DNA from: an uncultured Oscillospiraceae bacterium
GTDB lineage: Bacteria > Bacillota > Clostridia > Oscillospirales > Ruminococcaceae
DNA: 21,699 nucleotides
NCBI GenBank assembly: GCA_910587135.1
Contig: CAJULF010000045.1
Span: 1 to 21,699, forward strand
Direction of reading: 5' to 3'
Numbering within the stretch: the first letter of the stretch is position 1; the number at the start of each line of letters is the position of its first letter. A program made the translations under genes and the position numbers. The notes under the pieces are model-generated. The model saw only the letters and a list, made by a program, of their open reading frames with translations, was not told the origin of the DNA and searched no databases. Below, one piece after another: positions 6,562 through 14,720 of this stretch.

Positions 6562-7378
6562 TGTGATTCGGGAGATTTTTTCCGCGCCCGTGCTGGTAAG
6601 AGCGCTTGTTGTGGGAATTTTGGTATCGCTGTGCGCGGCGCTTCTGGGGGTAAGCCTTGTGCTTAAGCGGTTTTCGATGATAGGCGACGGACTTTCTCAC
6701 GTCGGATTCGGAGCGCTTGCCGTTGCCACTGTCATGAACCTTGCACCTATGGCGGTGGCTATACCCGTGGTGATTCTGGCGGCATTCATATTGCTGCGTC
6801 TCTCCTCAAACAGTAAAATAAAGGGCGACGCGGCTATCGCGCTGATATCTACGGGGGCGCTTGCCGTGGGAGTGATGGCGGTTTCAATGTCGGGCGGCAT
6901 GAATATCGACATCAACAGCTACCTTTTCGGGAGCATTATTTCCGTAAGCGGCTCTGATGTTGTTGTAAGCGTGATACTCGCGGCGGTGGTGCTGGCGATG
7001 TTCGTGTTTTTCTACACCAAAATATTCGCGATAACCTTTGACGAGAGCTTCTCCCGCGCCACGGGAATAAATGCTAATCTGTACAATATGCTGATAGCGC
7101 TGCTTACGGCGGTGACGATCGTTATAGGAATGCGGCTGATGGGCAGCATGCTGATATCCAGCCTTATTATTTTCCCCGCGCTGTGTTCAATGAGGGTTTT
7201 CAGGAGCTTTCGTTCCGTAACTGTTTGCTCGGCAGTCATTGCGGTCGTTACATTTATCGCGGGAATGGTTATTTCCTATGCCGCGGATACTCCCTGCGGA
7301 GCAAGCATTGTGTGCGTGAATATTGTGGTCTTTGCGTTTTTTTTCGCTGTTGGGAAAATATGCAAGAGAAACAGCTGA
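6554..7378 (+). CDS. znuB: Zinc ABC transporter permease ZnuB
   Basis: A 274-residue integral membrane permease of the ABC-3 family with about eight hydrophobic segments, forming the Zn2+/Mn2+ channel with ZnuC. Family stretches include RFSMIGDGLSHVGFGALAV near residues 37-56, GDAAIALISTGALAVG in the middle and MGSMLISSLIIFPALC in the second half. The start is preceded by GGAGG and overlaps the znuC end by 8 bp, the usual coupling of transporter subunits. It is the last gene of the unit; repeat copies B and B' and a bidirectional terminator (7697-7729) follow. Confidence 0.93.
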   Translation: MTDVIREIFSAPVLVRALVVGILVSLCAALLGVSLVLKRFSMIGDGLSHVGFGALAVATVMNLAPMAVAIPVVILAAFILLRLSSNSKIKGDAAIALISTGALAVGVMAVSMSGGMNIDINSYLFGSIISVSGSDVVVSVILAAVVLAMFVFFYTKIFAITFDESFSRATGINANLYNMLIALLTAVTIVIGMRLMGSMLISSLIIFPALCSMRVFRSFRSVTVCSAVIAVVTFIAGMVISYAADTPCGASIVCVNIVVFAFFFAVGKICKRNS

Positions 7379-7414
7379 AAGTAGCCGCCCGCTTGATGGG
7401 GACAATTTTAGCTT

Positions 7415-7609
7415 CAGATTGTAGAAAAAGCTCATTGTCAACGCAATGTCGGCGCATGAAATTTCAAAAAATCGTGCGTTTGCGTTCGCAAACGCAAGCG
7501 GTTTCCGCTATGCATGCGTAGCGAAACGAAGTGCAGCGGAGTATGAATAGCGGAAATTTTGAAATTTTTTTAAATAATCCAATTTAGGTCAACCTTTATA
7601 TACAATCTG
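7415..7609 (-). repeat. Structured repeat copy B (reverse orientation)
   Basis: A 195-bp copy that begins 37 bp after the znuB stop, in the convergent gap before the hydrogenase-like gene. Its ends are perfectly inverted (CAGATTGTA at 7415 and TACAATCTG ending 7609). The inner inverted repeat is present and encloses two hairpins. Stem 2 here is GTGCGTTTGCG-TTC-GCAAACGCA-type, different in sequence from copy A but still paired. Stem 1 pairs TTTCCGCTAT with ATAGCGGAAA. No bordering direct repeat is evident. Confidence 0.82.
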
Positions 7610-7690
7610 GTGCATATTTGCCGAAAGGTAAATATGCATAGCGGGAAGTTTGAATTTTTAAAATAATGCGCTTTGGGTCAACCTCATATA
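7610..7690 (-). repeat. Partial structured repeat B' abutting copy B
   Basis: In the same orientation as copy B, 7641-7690 matches the left end of the repeat (TATATGAGGTTGACCC, then ATTATTTTAAAAATTCAAA). It is followed at 7611-7638 by a hairpin, TGCATATTTGCC-GAAA-GGTAAATATGCA, resembling stem 2 of copy C. Stem 1 is almost entirely missing and the right end is absent. It is probably an older copy beside which copy B inserted. Confidence 0.6.
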
Positions 7691-7696
7691 AAACAC

Positions 7697-7729
7697 AAAA
7701 TTGCCGCCCATAAAGTAGGCGGCAATTTT
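7697..7729. terminator. Bidirectional terminator between znuB and the hydrogenase-like gene
   Basis: A 12-bp perfect stem pairs AAAATTGCCGCC (7697-7708) with GGCGGCAATTTT (7718-7729) around a 9-nt loop, with T-rich sequence on both sides. It can terminate the zinc operon (plus) and the hydrogenase-like gene (minus), which ends 31 bp away. Confidence 0.8.
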
Positions 7730-7759
7730 AAGGTTTTATTTTTCGGTAAACGTAAGCGC

Positions 7760-9637
7760 CTATTCTCTATCGGCATTGACCAGTTCGGTGACAATTGAGT
7801 TCAGCTCTTCTATAACCGACGAAACGTCAGAAACGCTGTCGCTTATGATCTTGGAGCTTTGGTTCATGGCGTCCACTGCTTCGTCGGTGCGGGCAACTCC
7901 CGTCTGGGTTTCGTTTACCTCGTCCATTATAGCGGCGGAAGCGGTCTTTATACCGCTGATGTTGGAGAGTATCTGATTGGTGTGCTCCTCCGCTTCTTTA
8001 AGGGTGTCGGAGGATTTGACCGCAAGATTTCTTACCTCACTGGCAACTACCGAGAAGCCCTTTCCGTGCTCGCCCGCTCTCGCCGCCTCAATAGACGCGT
8101 TAATGGCGAGAATGTTGGTCTGCTCGGAAATGTTCTTGATTTTAAGCAGTATCTTGTTGTATTCGTCCAGACTTACGCCTATCTCGGATACGGAATCAAC
8201 GATCTCGCTCGTCCTGGAGTGAATATTTACCATATCTGTATTAAGCGCGCTCATGTCCTCTTTGATATTGGAATTCTTGACGGAATTATCCGATGCTGAA
8301 GCCGCTATGGGCTGTATTCTTTCATTAAGCATGGAGAGTGACTGCTGTATCTCACGCACTGCGTCGTGAAGGCTTTCATGCTGCTTTTCGACTTCCGCCT
8401 TCATCTTCATCATCTGGTTTTTCTCATATACAACGCAGTTAGATGGGGTATTGTTCCCCGCGAAAATTGTTTTTGCCATATGCAGACAGCTCTTGTAGCC
8501 GCAGGCGTGGCAGTCTATATGGCGATCCGCGTCGGTATGCTTGCCCATAAGATTGAAGATATTGTTGATTTCCGCAGATGTGGGCATGGCGGAAACAGAA
8601 CGATCCTTGTATTCTCTCATAAAATCCTCAAGCTTCAGGGACTTGAAAACCTTGGCGTGGAAGCGCTCCGACTTTTTGCGCTGATTAGCCCAGCTTTTGG
8701 CGTTTATCATGATATCATACGCGTTGAATGTGTTGAAGTCCTCTTTCGCGCCCGCGCCGGAGTTGCAGCCGAATTCGCAGGAAAGCACATCATACACCAC
8801 GGGAAGACGTGACGGATCGGTTTTGAGGTATATCTCAAAATCGTCGTATACCTTATTTACACCCTCCGAAGTGGAAACGGACAATTCGGGGCAATACATT
8901 CTGAGACATTCCTTCAACCCGCCCGGTATAGGGTAAAACGCGCCGTCAAAGCCGCGTATATCAGAAAACTCAAAGGGGCTGTATCCCGTGGGAAGCTGGA
9001 CGCCGTGCTTGTTCATATATTCCGTCAGGCGCTTGAAAGTAACGTTGTATCCGACTATTCCGGTGTTTCTGAACTCATCGCCCTTTGCAAGACATGGGGT
9101 AAGTCCCACCAGAATATCGTCGTTTTTAAGGTATTTGCGTATGTATACCGCGCTGCACATAAGCGGTGAATGAACGGGCGACATATGCGGGATCATTTCG
9201 GGGCGGTGCTTCTCCACATAATTGATGATGGCCGCGCAGGGCTGCGAAACGATTTTCTTTCCGGGGTTGCGCTCCAGATATCGGATATGCATATAGGTGC
9301 AGATATCCGCGCCGAACGAACCGTCGTAAACCTCGTGTATACCGTTTTCCTTAAGCCATTGAAGCACATGGCGCCACTTGCTGTCCATAGCCGTTTTGAT
9401 TGCGGGGGCGACTATCAATGATACCTTGTTGGTCTTGGCAAGGCTCAGTACCTCCTCAAGGTCGTCCGTGAAGTAGCGCGCTCCGTGCTGGCAGCCCTTT
9501 ACGCACTCTCCACACTGGATACATTCGTCCGTATTTACATGTACAGCTCCGCCGTCGTAATGGTTTGCGTTCGGAACCGGGCAGGTTCTTATGCACGCAT
9601 TGCAGCCAATACACTTGCTTTCGTTAACCTGAATCAT
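7760..9637 (-). CDS. Sensory-type [FeFe]-hydrogenase fused to a chemoreceptor signalling domain
   Basis: A 625-residue soluble protein. Residues 9-49 carry two [4Fe-4S] ferredoxin motifs (C9/C12/C15/C19 and C39/C42/C45/C49). The hydrogenase large-subunit-like domain keeps four candidate H-cluster cysteines: C134 (SQPCA), C182 (TPCLAK), C287 and C291 (SCEFGC). The preceding residue is P133, where catalytic hydrogenases have the proton-relay cysteine. A further Fe-S motif follows (C376, C379, C384, C401). The C-terminal ~200 residues are coiled coil plus the methyl-accepting signalling tip (residues 503-540, ISEQTNILAINASIEAARAG). There is no membrane segment or periplasmic domain. The architecture suggests a cytosolic H2 or redox sensor that signals through CheA/CheW-like partners (inference); no maturase or chemotaxis gene is in the window. 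It has its own promoter and a ~165-nt leader. Confidence 0.9.
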   Translation of the reverse strand: MIQVNESKCIGCNACIRTCPVPNANHYDGGAVHVNTDECIQCGECVKGCQHGARYFTDDLEEVLSLAKTNKVSLIVAPAIKTAMDSKWRHVLQWLKENGIHEVYDGSFGADICTYMHIRYLERNPGKKIVSQPCAAIINYVEKHRPEMIPHMSPVHSPLMCSAVYIRKYLKNDDILVGLTPCLAKGDEFRNTGIVGYNVTFKRLTEYMNKHGVQLPTGYSPFEFSDIRGFDGAFYPIPGGLKECLRMYCPELSVSTSEGVNKVYDDFEIYLKTDPSRLPVVYDVLSCEFGCNSGAGAKEDFNTFNAYDIMINAKSWANQRKKSERFHAKVFKSLKLEDFMREYKDRSVSAMPTSAEINNIFNLMGKHTDADRHIDCHACGYKSCLHMAKTIFAGNNTPSNCVVYEKNQMMKMKAEVEKQHESLHDAVREIQQSLSMLNERIQPIAASASDNSVKNSNIKEDMSALNTDMVNIHSRTSEIVDSVSEIGVSLDEYNKILLKIKNISEQTNILAINASIEAARAGEHGKGFSVVASEVRNLAVKSSDTLKEAEEHTNQILSNISGIKTASAAIMDEVNETQTGVARTDEAVDAMNQSSKIISDSVSDVSSVIEELNSIVTELVNADRE

Positions 9638-9800
9638 TTCCCTTTACCTTCCTCCAAAAAAAATTACAACACACTATATATCGGGAATAGCCGCGTAATC
9701 AGCCTATGCGGTTATGCCTTTTCCGCATTTACCGAAGAAGCCTTGTGCTTCCGATTGCCCCAACCAACATATTATATATGTGAAATATGTATATAGACTT
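9638..9800 (-). other. Long structured leader of the hydrogenase-like gene
   Basis: With a start point near 9801 the mRNA leader is about 165 nt. It contains two evident hairpins: GAAGC-ACAAG-GCTTC, and ATGCGG-AAAAGGCATAA-CCGCAT, followed by a CGCGG/CTATTCCC region. A GGAGG site lies 14 nt before the ATG, with a closer AAAGGG. I do not recognise a known riboswitch class. It may be a regulatory leader or simply untranslated sequence. Confidence 0.4.
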
Positions 9801-9807
9801 TGCGTTT

Positions 9808-9836
9808 ATTATATCATAAATTTATAAATATGTCAA
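9808..9836 (-). promoter_or_regulatory. Consensus sigma-A promoter of the hydrogenase-like gene
   Basis: On the minus strand TTGACA (9831-9836) and TATAAT (9808-9813) are separated by 17 bp, a perfect consensus. The surrounding A/T-rich sequence is unstructured. Confidence 0.85.
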
Positions 9837-9865
9837 TAATAATGCCGCGGAAAGTCAAAAATTCG

Positions 9866-9895
9866 TTGTTTTAGACAAAATATGTATGGTAAAAT
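9866..9895 (+). promoter_or_regulatory. Possible promoter for a plus-strand small RNA
   Basis: TTGTTT (9866-9871) and TAAAAT (9890-9895) are separated by 18 bp, and the -10 is preceded by TGG, giving an extended -10. It faces the candidate small RNA and terminator at 9957-10012. Confidence 0.4.
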
Positions 9896-9901
9896 ATAAA
9901 A

Positions 9902-10015
9902 GATGACAGTAATCTTATGTCAAGAAGCCGCAATTCTGAAGTGTTGGGAAAGGCAAAGCGTATCCGCATTGCCGCGCAGGTGCGCCGAACAATATGGATA
10001 CGCTCTGTTTTTATT
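9902..10015 (+). ncRNA. Candidate small RNA ending in an intrinsic terminator
   Basis: Between the hydrogenase-like promoter and the HPr gene, no convincing coding frame exists on the plus strand. A promoter-like site ends at 9895. About 55 nt after the predicted start a long hairpin forms: AGCGTATCC (9957-9965) pairs with GGATACGCT (9996-10004), with an inner GCGCAGGTGCGC hairpin. CTGTTTTTATTGATTTTT follows, a strong terminator in the plus direction and poor in the minus direction. The ~113-nt transcript matches no RNA family I recognise. Confidence 0.35.
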
Positions 10016-10072
10016 GATTTTTCCGATTACATCGACGCAGCGGCCGCAGAAATGTATGGCCGTTACCATCTA

Positions 10073-10330
10073 TCAAAGATTTGCGTTAAAGAACGCTTCC
10101 ATTTCCGCGGCGGCCTTTTCTTCGTCCGCACCCTCAACGGTAACGCTTACGGTGTCACCGCATTTTACACCCATACCCATTATCGCCATAAGCTTCGTGG
10201 CAACAGCGGTTTTGCCGCCCTTTTCAAGAGTTATCGTGCTCTCGTATTCTTTCGCTTTCTTCGTGAGCAGACCTGCGGGTCTGGCGTGAATTCCTACCTC
10301 GTCCTTGATAGTGTAAGCAAATGTTTTCAT
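10073..10330 (-). CDS. HPr-family phosphocarrier without the regulatory serine
   Basis: An 85-residue HPr-fold protein that should pass phosphate from Enzyme I to PTS permeases. The active-site His15 is in a standard GIHARPAGLL motif. Ungapped alignment to Bacillus HPr puts Lys46 (ATKLMAIMGMG) where the regulatory Ser46 (KSIMG) normally lies, so HPr kinase could not phosphorylate it there. It begins 37 nt after the scrK stop on the same strand with an AAGGA site and no separate promoter, so it appears to be the last gene of the sucrose operon. It could be the cell's general HPr or a paralogue; one window cannot decide. Confidence 0.92.
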   Translation of the reverse strand: MKTFAYTIKDEVGIHARPAGLLTKKAKEYESTITLEKGGKTAVATKLMAIMGMGVKCGDTVSVTVEGADEEKAAAEMEAFFNANL

Positions 10331-10366
10331 GGTAAATTATCCTTTCCGAATATAAAATATAAGGAG

Positions 10367-11329
10367 TTATTTCCTTATTTCTTCCAAAGCCGGATATGAC
10401 GAAATAGCCCCGTATTTCCGAACGCTCTCTGCGCAAAAGGAATTGGAGAAATCAAGACATTCTTTCAGTCTTGATTCATCGATTTCAGAAAGCGTCCGTG
10501 ATGTTATTCCCAGCTCGTTGATTTTCCATAGAAACGAGCCGATAAACCCGTCGCCCGCACCCGTGGTGTCCTTGATGTCAACTTTATGCGCTTCACCGAA
10601 CGAAGCGGTGTTTTTTGTGAACGCATACGCGCCCTTGTCGCCGCAGGTATATATAACCAGCTTGACTCTGCCGACAAAAAGCTTGGAAACTGCTTTCTTG
10701 TAATCGCTTTCGTCTGTGATAAATTCCAGTTCCTCATCAGAGATTTTCAGGATATCCGCAAGAGGGATAAAATCAAGCACCGTTTTTTTCAGCTCATTCG
10801 GATCGTCCCAGAGCTGATACCGCAGATTCGGATCGAAGCTGATTATCCCGTCGTTTTTACGAGCCGCCTCGATTGCGGCACAATGCGCCTGCTTCATAGG
10901 GAAGTTTCCGAGAGAAACGCTGCAAAAGTGGAGCGAAAAAACGTCCTCAAACCATTCGCTTTTTATTTGCCCGGGCGACAGAAGCATATCCGCAGATGGC
11001 TTTCTGTAAAAAGAAAAGGTTCTGTTTCCGTCCTTTGCAAGACTTACGAAAGCAAGAGCCGTGTTAGCCTTGTCGGTTCGGGATATGCAGGAGGTGTCGA
11101 TATTGTACTCGGCAAGCTCACGCATTATCTTATCGCCGAAAGGATCGCTGCCGAGCTGTGTAATAAGACGCGCCGCGCCGCCGAGCCGTGCAAACGCGCC
11201 GCATACGTTAGCGGGCGCGCCGCCGAGCTTTGGGGAAAATCCCGTGACCTCGTAAAACTCGCAGCCGCTTTTGTCGGGGATAAAGTCGATCAGTGCCTCA
11301 CCTATCGCGATAAGCCTTTTATTTGCCAA
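10367..11329 (-). CDS. scrK: Fructokinase, PfkB family (ScrK)
   Basis: A 320-residue ribokinase/PfkB sugar kinase that probably phosphorylates the fructose released by ScrB to fructose-6-phosphate. It shows the N-terminal sugar-binding signature (GGAPANVCGAFARLGG, then LGSDPFGDKI) and the C-terminal DTTGAGDGFIGSFL motif with the catalytic Asp in GAGD. The start codon is TTG at 11327-11329, nine nt after a GGAGGTG site. The gene overlaps the scrB end by 11 bp. PfkB members acting on other sugars look similar, but the scrA-scrB context makes fructose the best inference. Confidence 0.92.
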   Translation of the reverse strand: MANKRLIAIGEALIDFIPDKSGCEFYEVTGFSPKLGGAPANVCGAFARLGGAARLITQLGSDPFGDKIMRELAEYNIDTSCISRTDKANTALAFVSLAKDGNRTFSFYRKPSADMLLSPGQIKSEWFEDVFSLHFCSVSLGNFPMKQAHCAAIEAARKNDGIISFDPNLRYQLWDDPNELKKTVLDFIPLADILKISDEELEFITDESDYKKAVSKLFVGRVKLVIYTCGDKGAYAFTKNTASFGEAHKVDIKDTTGAGDGFIGSFLWKINELGITSRTLSEIDESRLKECLDFSNSFCAESVRKYGAISSYPALEEIRK

Positions 11330-12668
11330 GAATATGCACCTCCATTCCTTTCAGACGCCAACCCTTTAAAGCTATTCCGTTTGCGCGCAGATTTACGTTT
11401 TCGCCCTCGGGATAAAATCTTGTGCTCAAAACCTTTTTGCCGCCGTCAAGGTAAATTTCCATTGAGGAAAGATCCGCAATGATTCTGATATCGCCGCATT
11501 GTTCAAGCTTCGCGTTACGTGCATCTCTGCCGCAGCCGAGGCTTTCGCCGGTAAATTCAAGACGGAACATTCTTCCGTCGTAGCTTAATTTAACGGAGCT
11601 GTTGATGTCGATATCAAAGCTGCCCTTGACGCTCCCGACAAGCTCAAAGGGAAGTGCGAGCTGTCCGCGTTCTCCGTCCGATACGGCGATATTTCCGCCG
11701 CGCAGGTTCTCAAGCTCTCTGATGGGATTTTGCAGAATATTGCCGTCCTTTGAAACGGTAAGCTCTCTCGGAAGAGTAAGGCAGTGCTGCAACCCCAACT
11801 GTGCGGTTGGATTTGTATATGAAGCGCCGCCCATTCCCATCCAGCCTATCAAAATTCTGCGTCCGTCGGGGGCTGCAAAGGTTTGCGGAGCGTAAAAGTC
11901 AAAGCCGTAATCCCATTCCTCAAAATCGCGAAGCCCGTTATCGTCCAAAAGAAAATATCCCGAACTGAACAAATTCTGGAAACGGGTATCGTAATGAGGC
12001 AATCCCTGCGGAGATACACCGAGAAATCTGCGTCCGTCAATTTCTATCATATCGGGACATTCCCACATATACCCGAAATCGGGAACGGATAATTTTCTTG
12101 CAAACCGCCATTCGTCAAGGTCATCGGATTCGTAGATAAGTACGCAGCCCTCATCGGAGCGTGTTCTTGCTCCGAGCACCATATAATACTTGCCGTTTTC
12201 CTCCCACAGCTTTGGATCCCGAACATGGCAGGAGCAGTAATCGGGATAATCGGCGTTTCTCAGCACTACCCGCTTTTCGCTCATGCTGTGACCGTCGTCG
12301 GTTGTCACATGAATTACATTTGCGCCGCGTCCGCTTAAAATATAGTCATAATCGCCCTTTTCCTTGACGTTTCCCGTGTAGAACAGGTGAAGCGTACCGT
12401 CCTTGACAATGGCGCTGCCCGAATAAACACCGTCCCTGTCCTCGGGAATATCGGGAACAAGTACCGTTCCCGTAAATTCCCAGTTTATCATATCGGGGCT
12501 TCGATAATGACCCCAGCATTTCTTTACGCCGCCGTTTATATCATCGGGCGCGTATTGAAAATATATATGATAGTTTCCTTTGAACCGACACAGTCCGTTG
12601 GGGTCGTTGAGCCAACCGACGGGCGGCTCAAGATGTAACTTCTGTCTCCATTTTGTATCCATATACAT
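11319..12668 (-). CDS. scrB: Sucrose-6-phosphate hydrolase, GH32 (ScrB)
   Basis: A 449-residue GH32 enzyme that splits sucrose-6-phosphate into glucose-6-phosphate and fructose in the cytosol. The three GH32 motifs are intact: WLNDPNG (residues 19-25, nucleophile D22), RDPK (150-153, transition-state Asp) and WECPD (202-206, acid/base E203). A C-terminal beta-sandwich-like region follows. No signal peptide is present, as expected for a PTS-linked enzyme. The GAGGTG site overlaps the scrA stop; ATG at 12668 is very close to it, and ATG at 12662 (MDTKW) is better spaced, so the true start may be 12662. Confidence 0.93.
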   Translation of the reverse strand: MYMDTKWRQKLHLEPPVGWLNDPNGLCRFKGNYHIYFQYAPDDINGGVKKCWGHYRSPDMINWEFTGTVLVPDIPEDRDGVYSGSAIVKDGTLHLFYTGNVKEKGDYDYILSGRGANVIHVTTDDGHSMSEKRVVLRNADYPDYCSCHVRDPKLWEENGKYYMVLGARTRSDEGCVLIYESDDLDEWRFARKLSVPDFGYMWECPDMIEIDGRRFLGVSPQGLPHYDTRFQNLFSSGYFLLDDNGLRDFEEWDYGFDFYAPQTFAAPDGRRILIGWMGMGGASYTNPTAQLGLQHCLTLPRELTVSKDGNILQNPIRELENLRGGNIAVSDGERGQLALPFELVGSVKGSFDIDINSSVKLSYDGRMFRLEFTGESLGCGRDARNAKLEQCGDIRIIADLSSMEIYLDGGKKVLSTRFYPEGENVNLRANGIALKGWRLKGMEVHILGK

Positions 12669-12669
12669 A

Positions 12670-14576
12670 TCACCTCAGATATATCAAAGTTTCTCCGATA
12701 TCCACCGATTCCGCTTCGGTCTTTTCTACCGCTCCGTAGTCCTCCGTGTTGGAAATGATAACGGGAGTAACGGTTTTATAACCCTTTGCTTCTATCGCAG
12801 CCTTATCGAATGTGATAAGGGTCTGTCCCTTGCTTACTCTGTCGCCTTCTTTCACATACGCCTTATAAAATTCGCCTTTTAGCTCGACGGTATTTATTCC
12901 CACATGAATAAGCAGTTCAGCGCCGCCGTCCAGTGTCAGTCCTATCGCATGGAACGTATCAAAAAGCGAGCTTACAACTCCGTCCGCAGGAGCGATAACC
13001 CTTTCCTCTGCCGGTTCTATCGCCGCGCCTTCTCCCAGCACGCCCGTTGCAAAGGTTTCGTCCGGAACATCGCTTAATGCGATGACTTTTCCCTTTAATG
13101 GAGAAGCAATTTCAAACGTCTTTTCTTCGGCGGAGGGTTCCTTAGTCTGAGTATTATTTTCAGCCGCAGGTTCGGATTTATTCTCTTCGGATATTTCACC
13201 GGACTTTTCCTTATAGCCGAAGAACCATGTCAGAACAAACGCGACTGCAGCCGCGGCGGCTATTACAATGATATATTTTATCGGAGCGTGAAGGTGCAGA
13301 AGTATCGCAAACAATCCCGTAACGCCCGTTGAGCTTGCGCCGAGGTGCATAACGGAGGCAATGCATGCGCCGACCGCTCCTCCTATCGAACCGAATATAA
13401 AGGGCTTCATAAATCTTATGTTTACGCCGAAAATAGCCGGCTCTGTGATACCGAGCATACAAGAAAGCGAGGAGGGAAACGCAACGCTCTTTATTTTTGC
13501 GTTTTTGCTCTTTAACGCTACCGCGAGCAGGCGCCGCCTTGCGCTACGTTTGCGGCGCAGGCTATCGGCAGCCAGTATGTGAAACCGTAATTCGATAATT
13601 GCCCCATGTCGATGATGGTGTACATATGATGTACGCCGCCGACAACGGTAGTCGAGTAAATTCCGCCCATAATGAAGCTGCCGATTCCGAACGGAATGGT
13701 GATGAGCCACTGAACGAACCAGAGAACGCCGTTTTCGACAGCCACAAACAGCGGACCGATAAAGGTAAATGTAAGCAGACCCGAAACAAGCAGGCTGACC
13801 AGCGGAGTTACAAACAGATCAATGATTTCGGGAACGATTTTATGGAGCTTTTTCTCCACTGTCGCGAGTATCAGCGACGCCATAATTATCGGAATGACAT
13901 GCCCCTGATATCCCACCATGTTAACGTTGTATAAACCGAAAATGCTGAAGCTTTGCTGCACGCCCTCGGATACGGTGTAGGCGTTCTGAAGATCGGGGTG
14001 AATCAAAAACATCGCCAGAACCGCGCCCAGATACGGATTGCCGCCGAAAACCTTTGTGGCACTGTAACCGATAAGGATCGGGAGGAATGTAAACGCCGCA
14101 TTGGAAAGCATGGTTATTATCCTAAAAAAGTATCCATCTTGGTTGATTGAAATAATGTTGTTGTTAGCCATAAAGTTGAGAGCTTCCATTATACCCATTA
14201 TAAGACCGCCCGCAACGATCGCGGGAAAAATAGGCACAAATACGTCGCCCAGCGTCTTTACTACACGCTGAAAAATATTTCCTTTCGCGGCGGCAGCTTT
14301 CTTCACTTCGTCCTTTGAGGCTGCCGAAACGCCAGCGAGCGCTATAAATTCATCGTACACCTTGTTTACCGTGCCTGTGCCGATAATTATCTGTAACTGT
14401 CCCGATGCTTCAAAAACACCCTTTACGCCGTCCGTGTTTTCCAGATCCACCTTGCTGACCTTATTGTTGTCCGCGATGATCAGGCGGAGTCTTGTGGCAC
14501 AGTGAGCCGCACTGATAAGGTTTTCCTTGCCGCCCAGATCACGCAGTATTTCCGATGCGCATTGTCTGTAGTCCAT
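12670..14576 (-). pseudogene. scrA: Sucrose-specific PTS EIIBCA, split by a single-base frameshift
   Basis: This encodes the sucrose PTS permease, which imports sucrose as sucrose-6-phosphate. The first part (14576 to about 13527) has the EIIB domain with phosphorylation site C26 (SAAHCATRLRL) and most of the EIIC membrane domain. The frame then runs into TAG at 13518. The next frame continues the EIIC domain (LGITEPAIFGVN, MKPFIFGSIGGAVGA) and a full glucose-type EIIA with active-site His in LLIHVGINTVELKG. Restoring one base near 13527 (TGC-TCG to TGC-CTC-G on the minus strand) rejoins GGAC with LAVALKSKN and gives about 635 residues, the normal EIIBCA length. It may be a recent mutation or an assembly error. 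The start at 14576 has a GAGG site; a longer frame to 14624 would run into the operator region. Confidence 0.9.
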
Positions 14577-14609
14577 AGAATCAACCTCTTTCCTAAAAAA
14601 AAAATATTG

Positions 14610-14664
14610 TGAAATCAATTTCATTTTGTGATTATATTATATATCACAGGAAAGATTTTGTCTA
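14610..14664 (-). promoter_or_regulatory. scrA promoter with overlapping operators
   Basis: On the minus strand TAGACA (14659-14664) and TATAAT (14636-14641) are 17 bp apart. A perfect inverted repeat, TGTGAT-N10-ATCACA (14627-14648), covers the -10 and start point. A second dyad, TGAAATCAATTTCA (14610-14623), lies just downstream. Both are suitable repressor sites; the half-sites TGTGAT and ATATCACA recur at the scrR promoter. Confidence 0.7.
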
Positions 14665-14720
14665 TTGACGTAATATATCATTTTTCGGAAAAATAATTGT
14701 CGGTTTCACATAGTTTCACG

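Noticed and set aside
10586..11482. A 298-codon open frame on the plus strand opposite scrK and scrB
   Set aside because: It is the complement of two well-supported genes and has no recognisable protein motif.
13500..13540. Programmed ribosomal frameshifting in scrA
   Set aside because: No slippery heptamer or stimulatory structure was seen, and PTS permeases are not known to need it; a mutation or assembly error is simpler.
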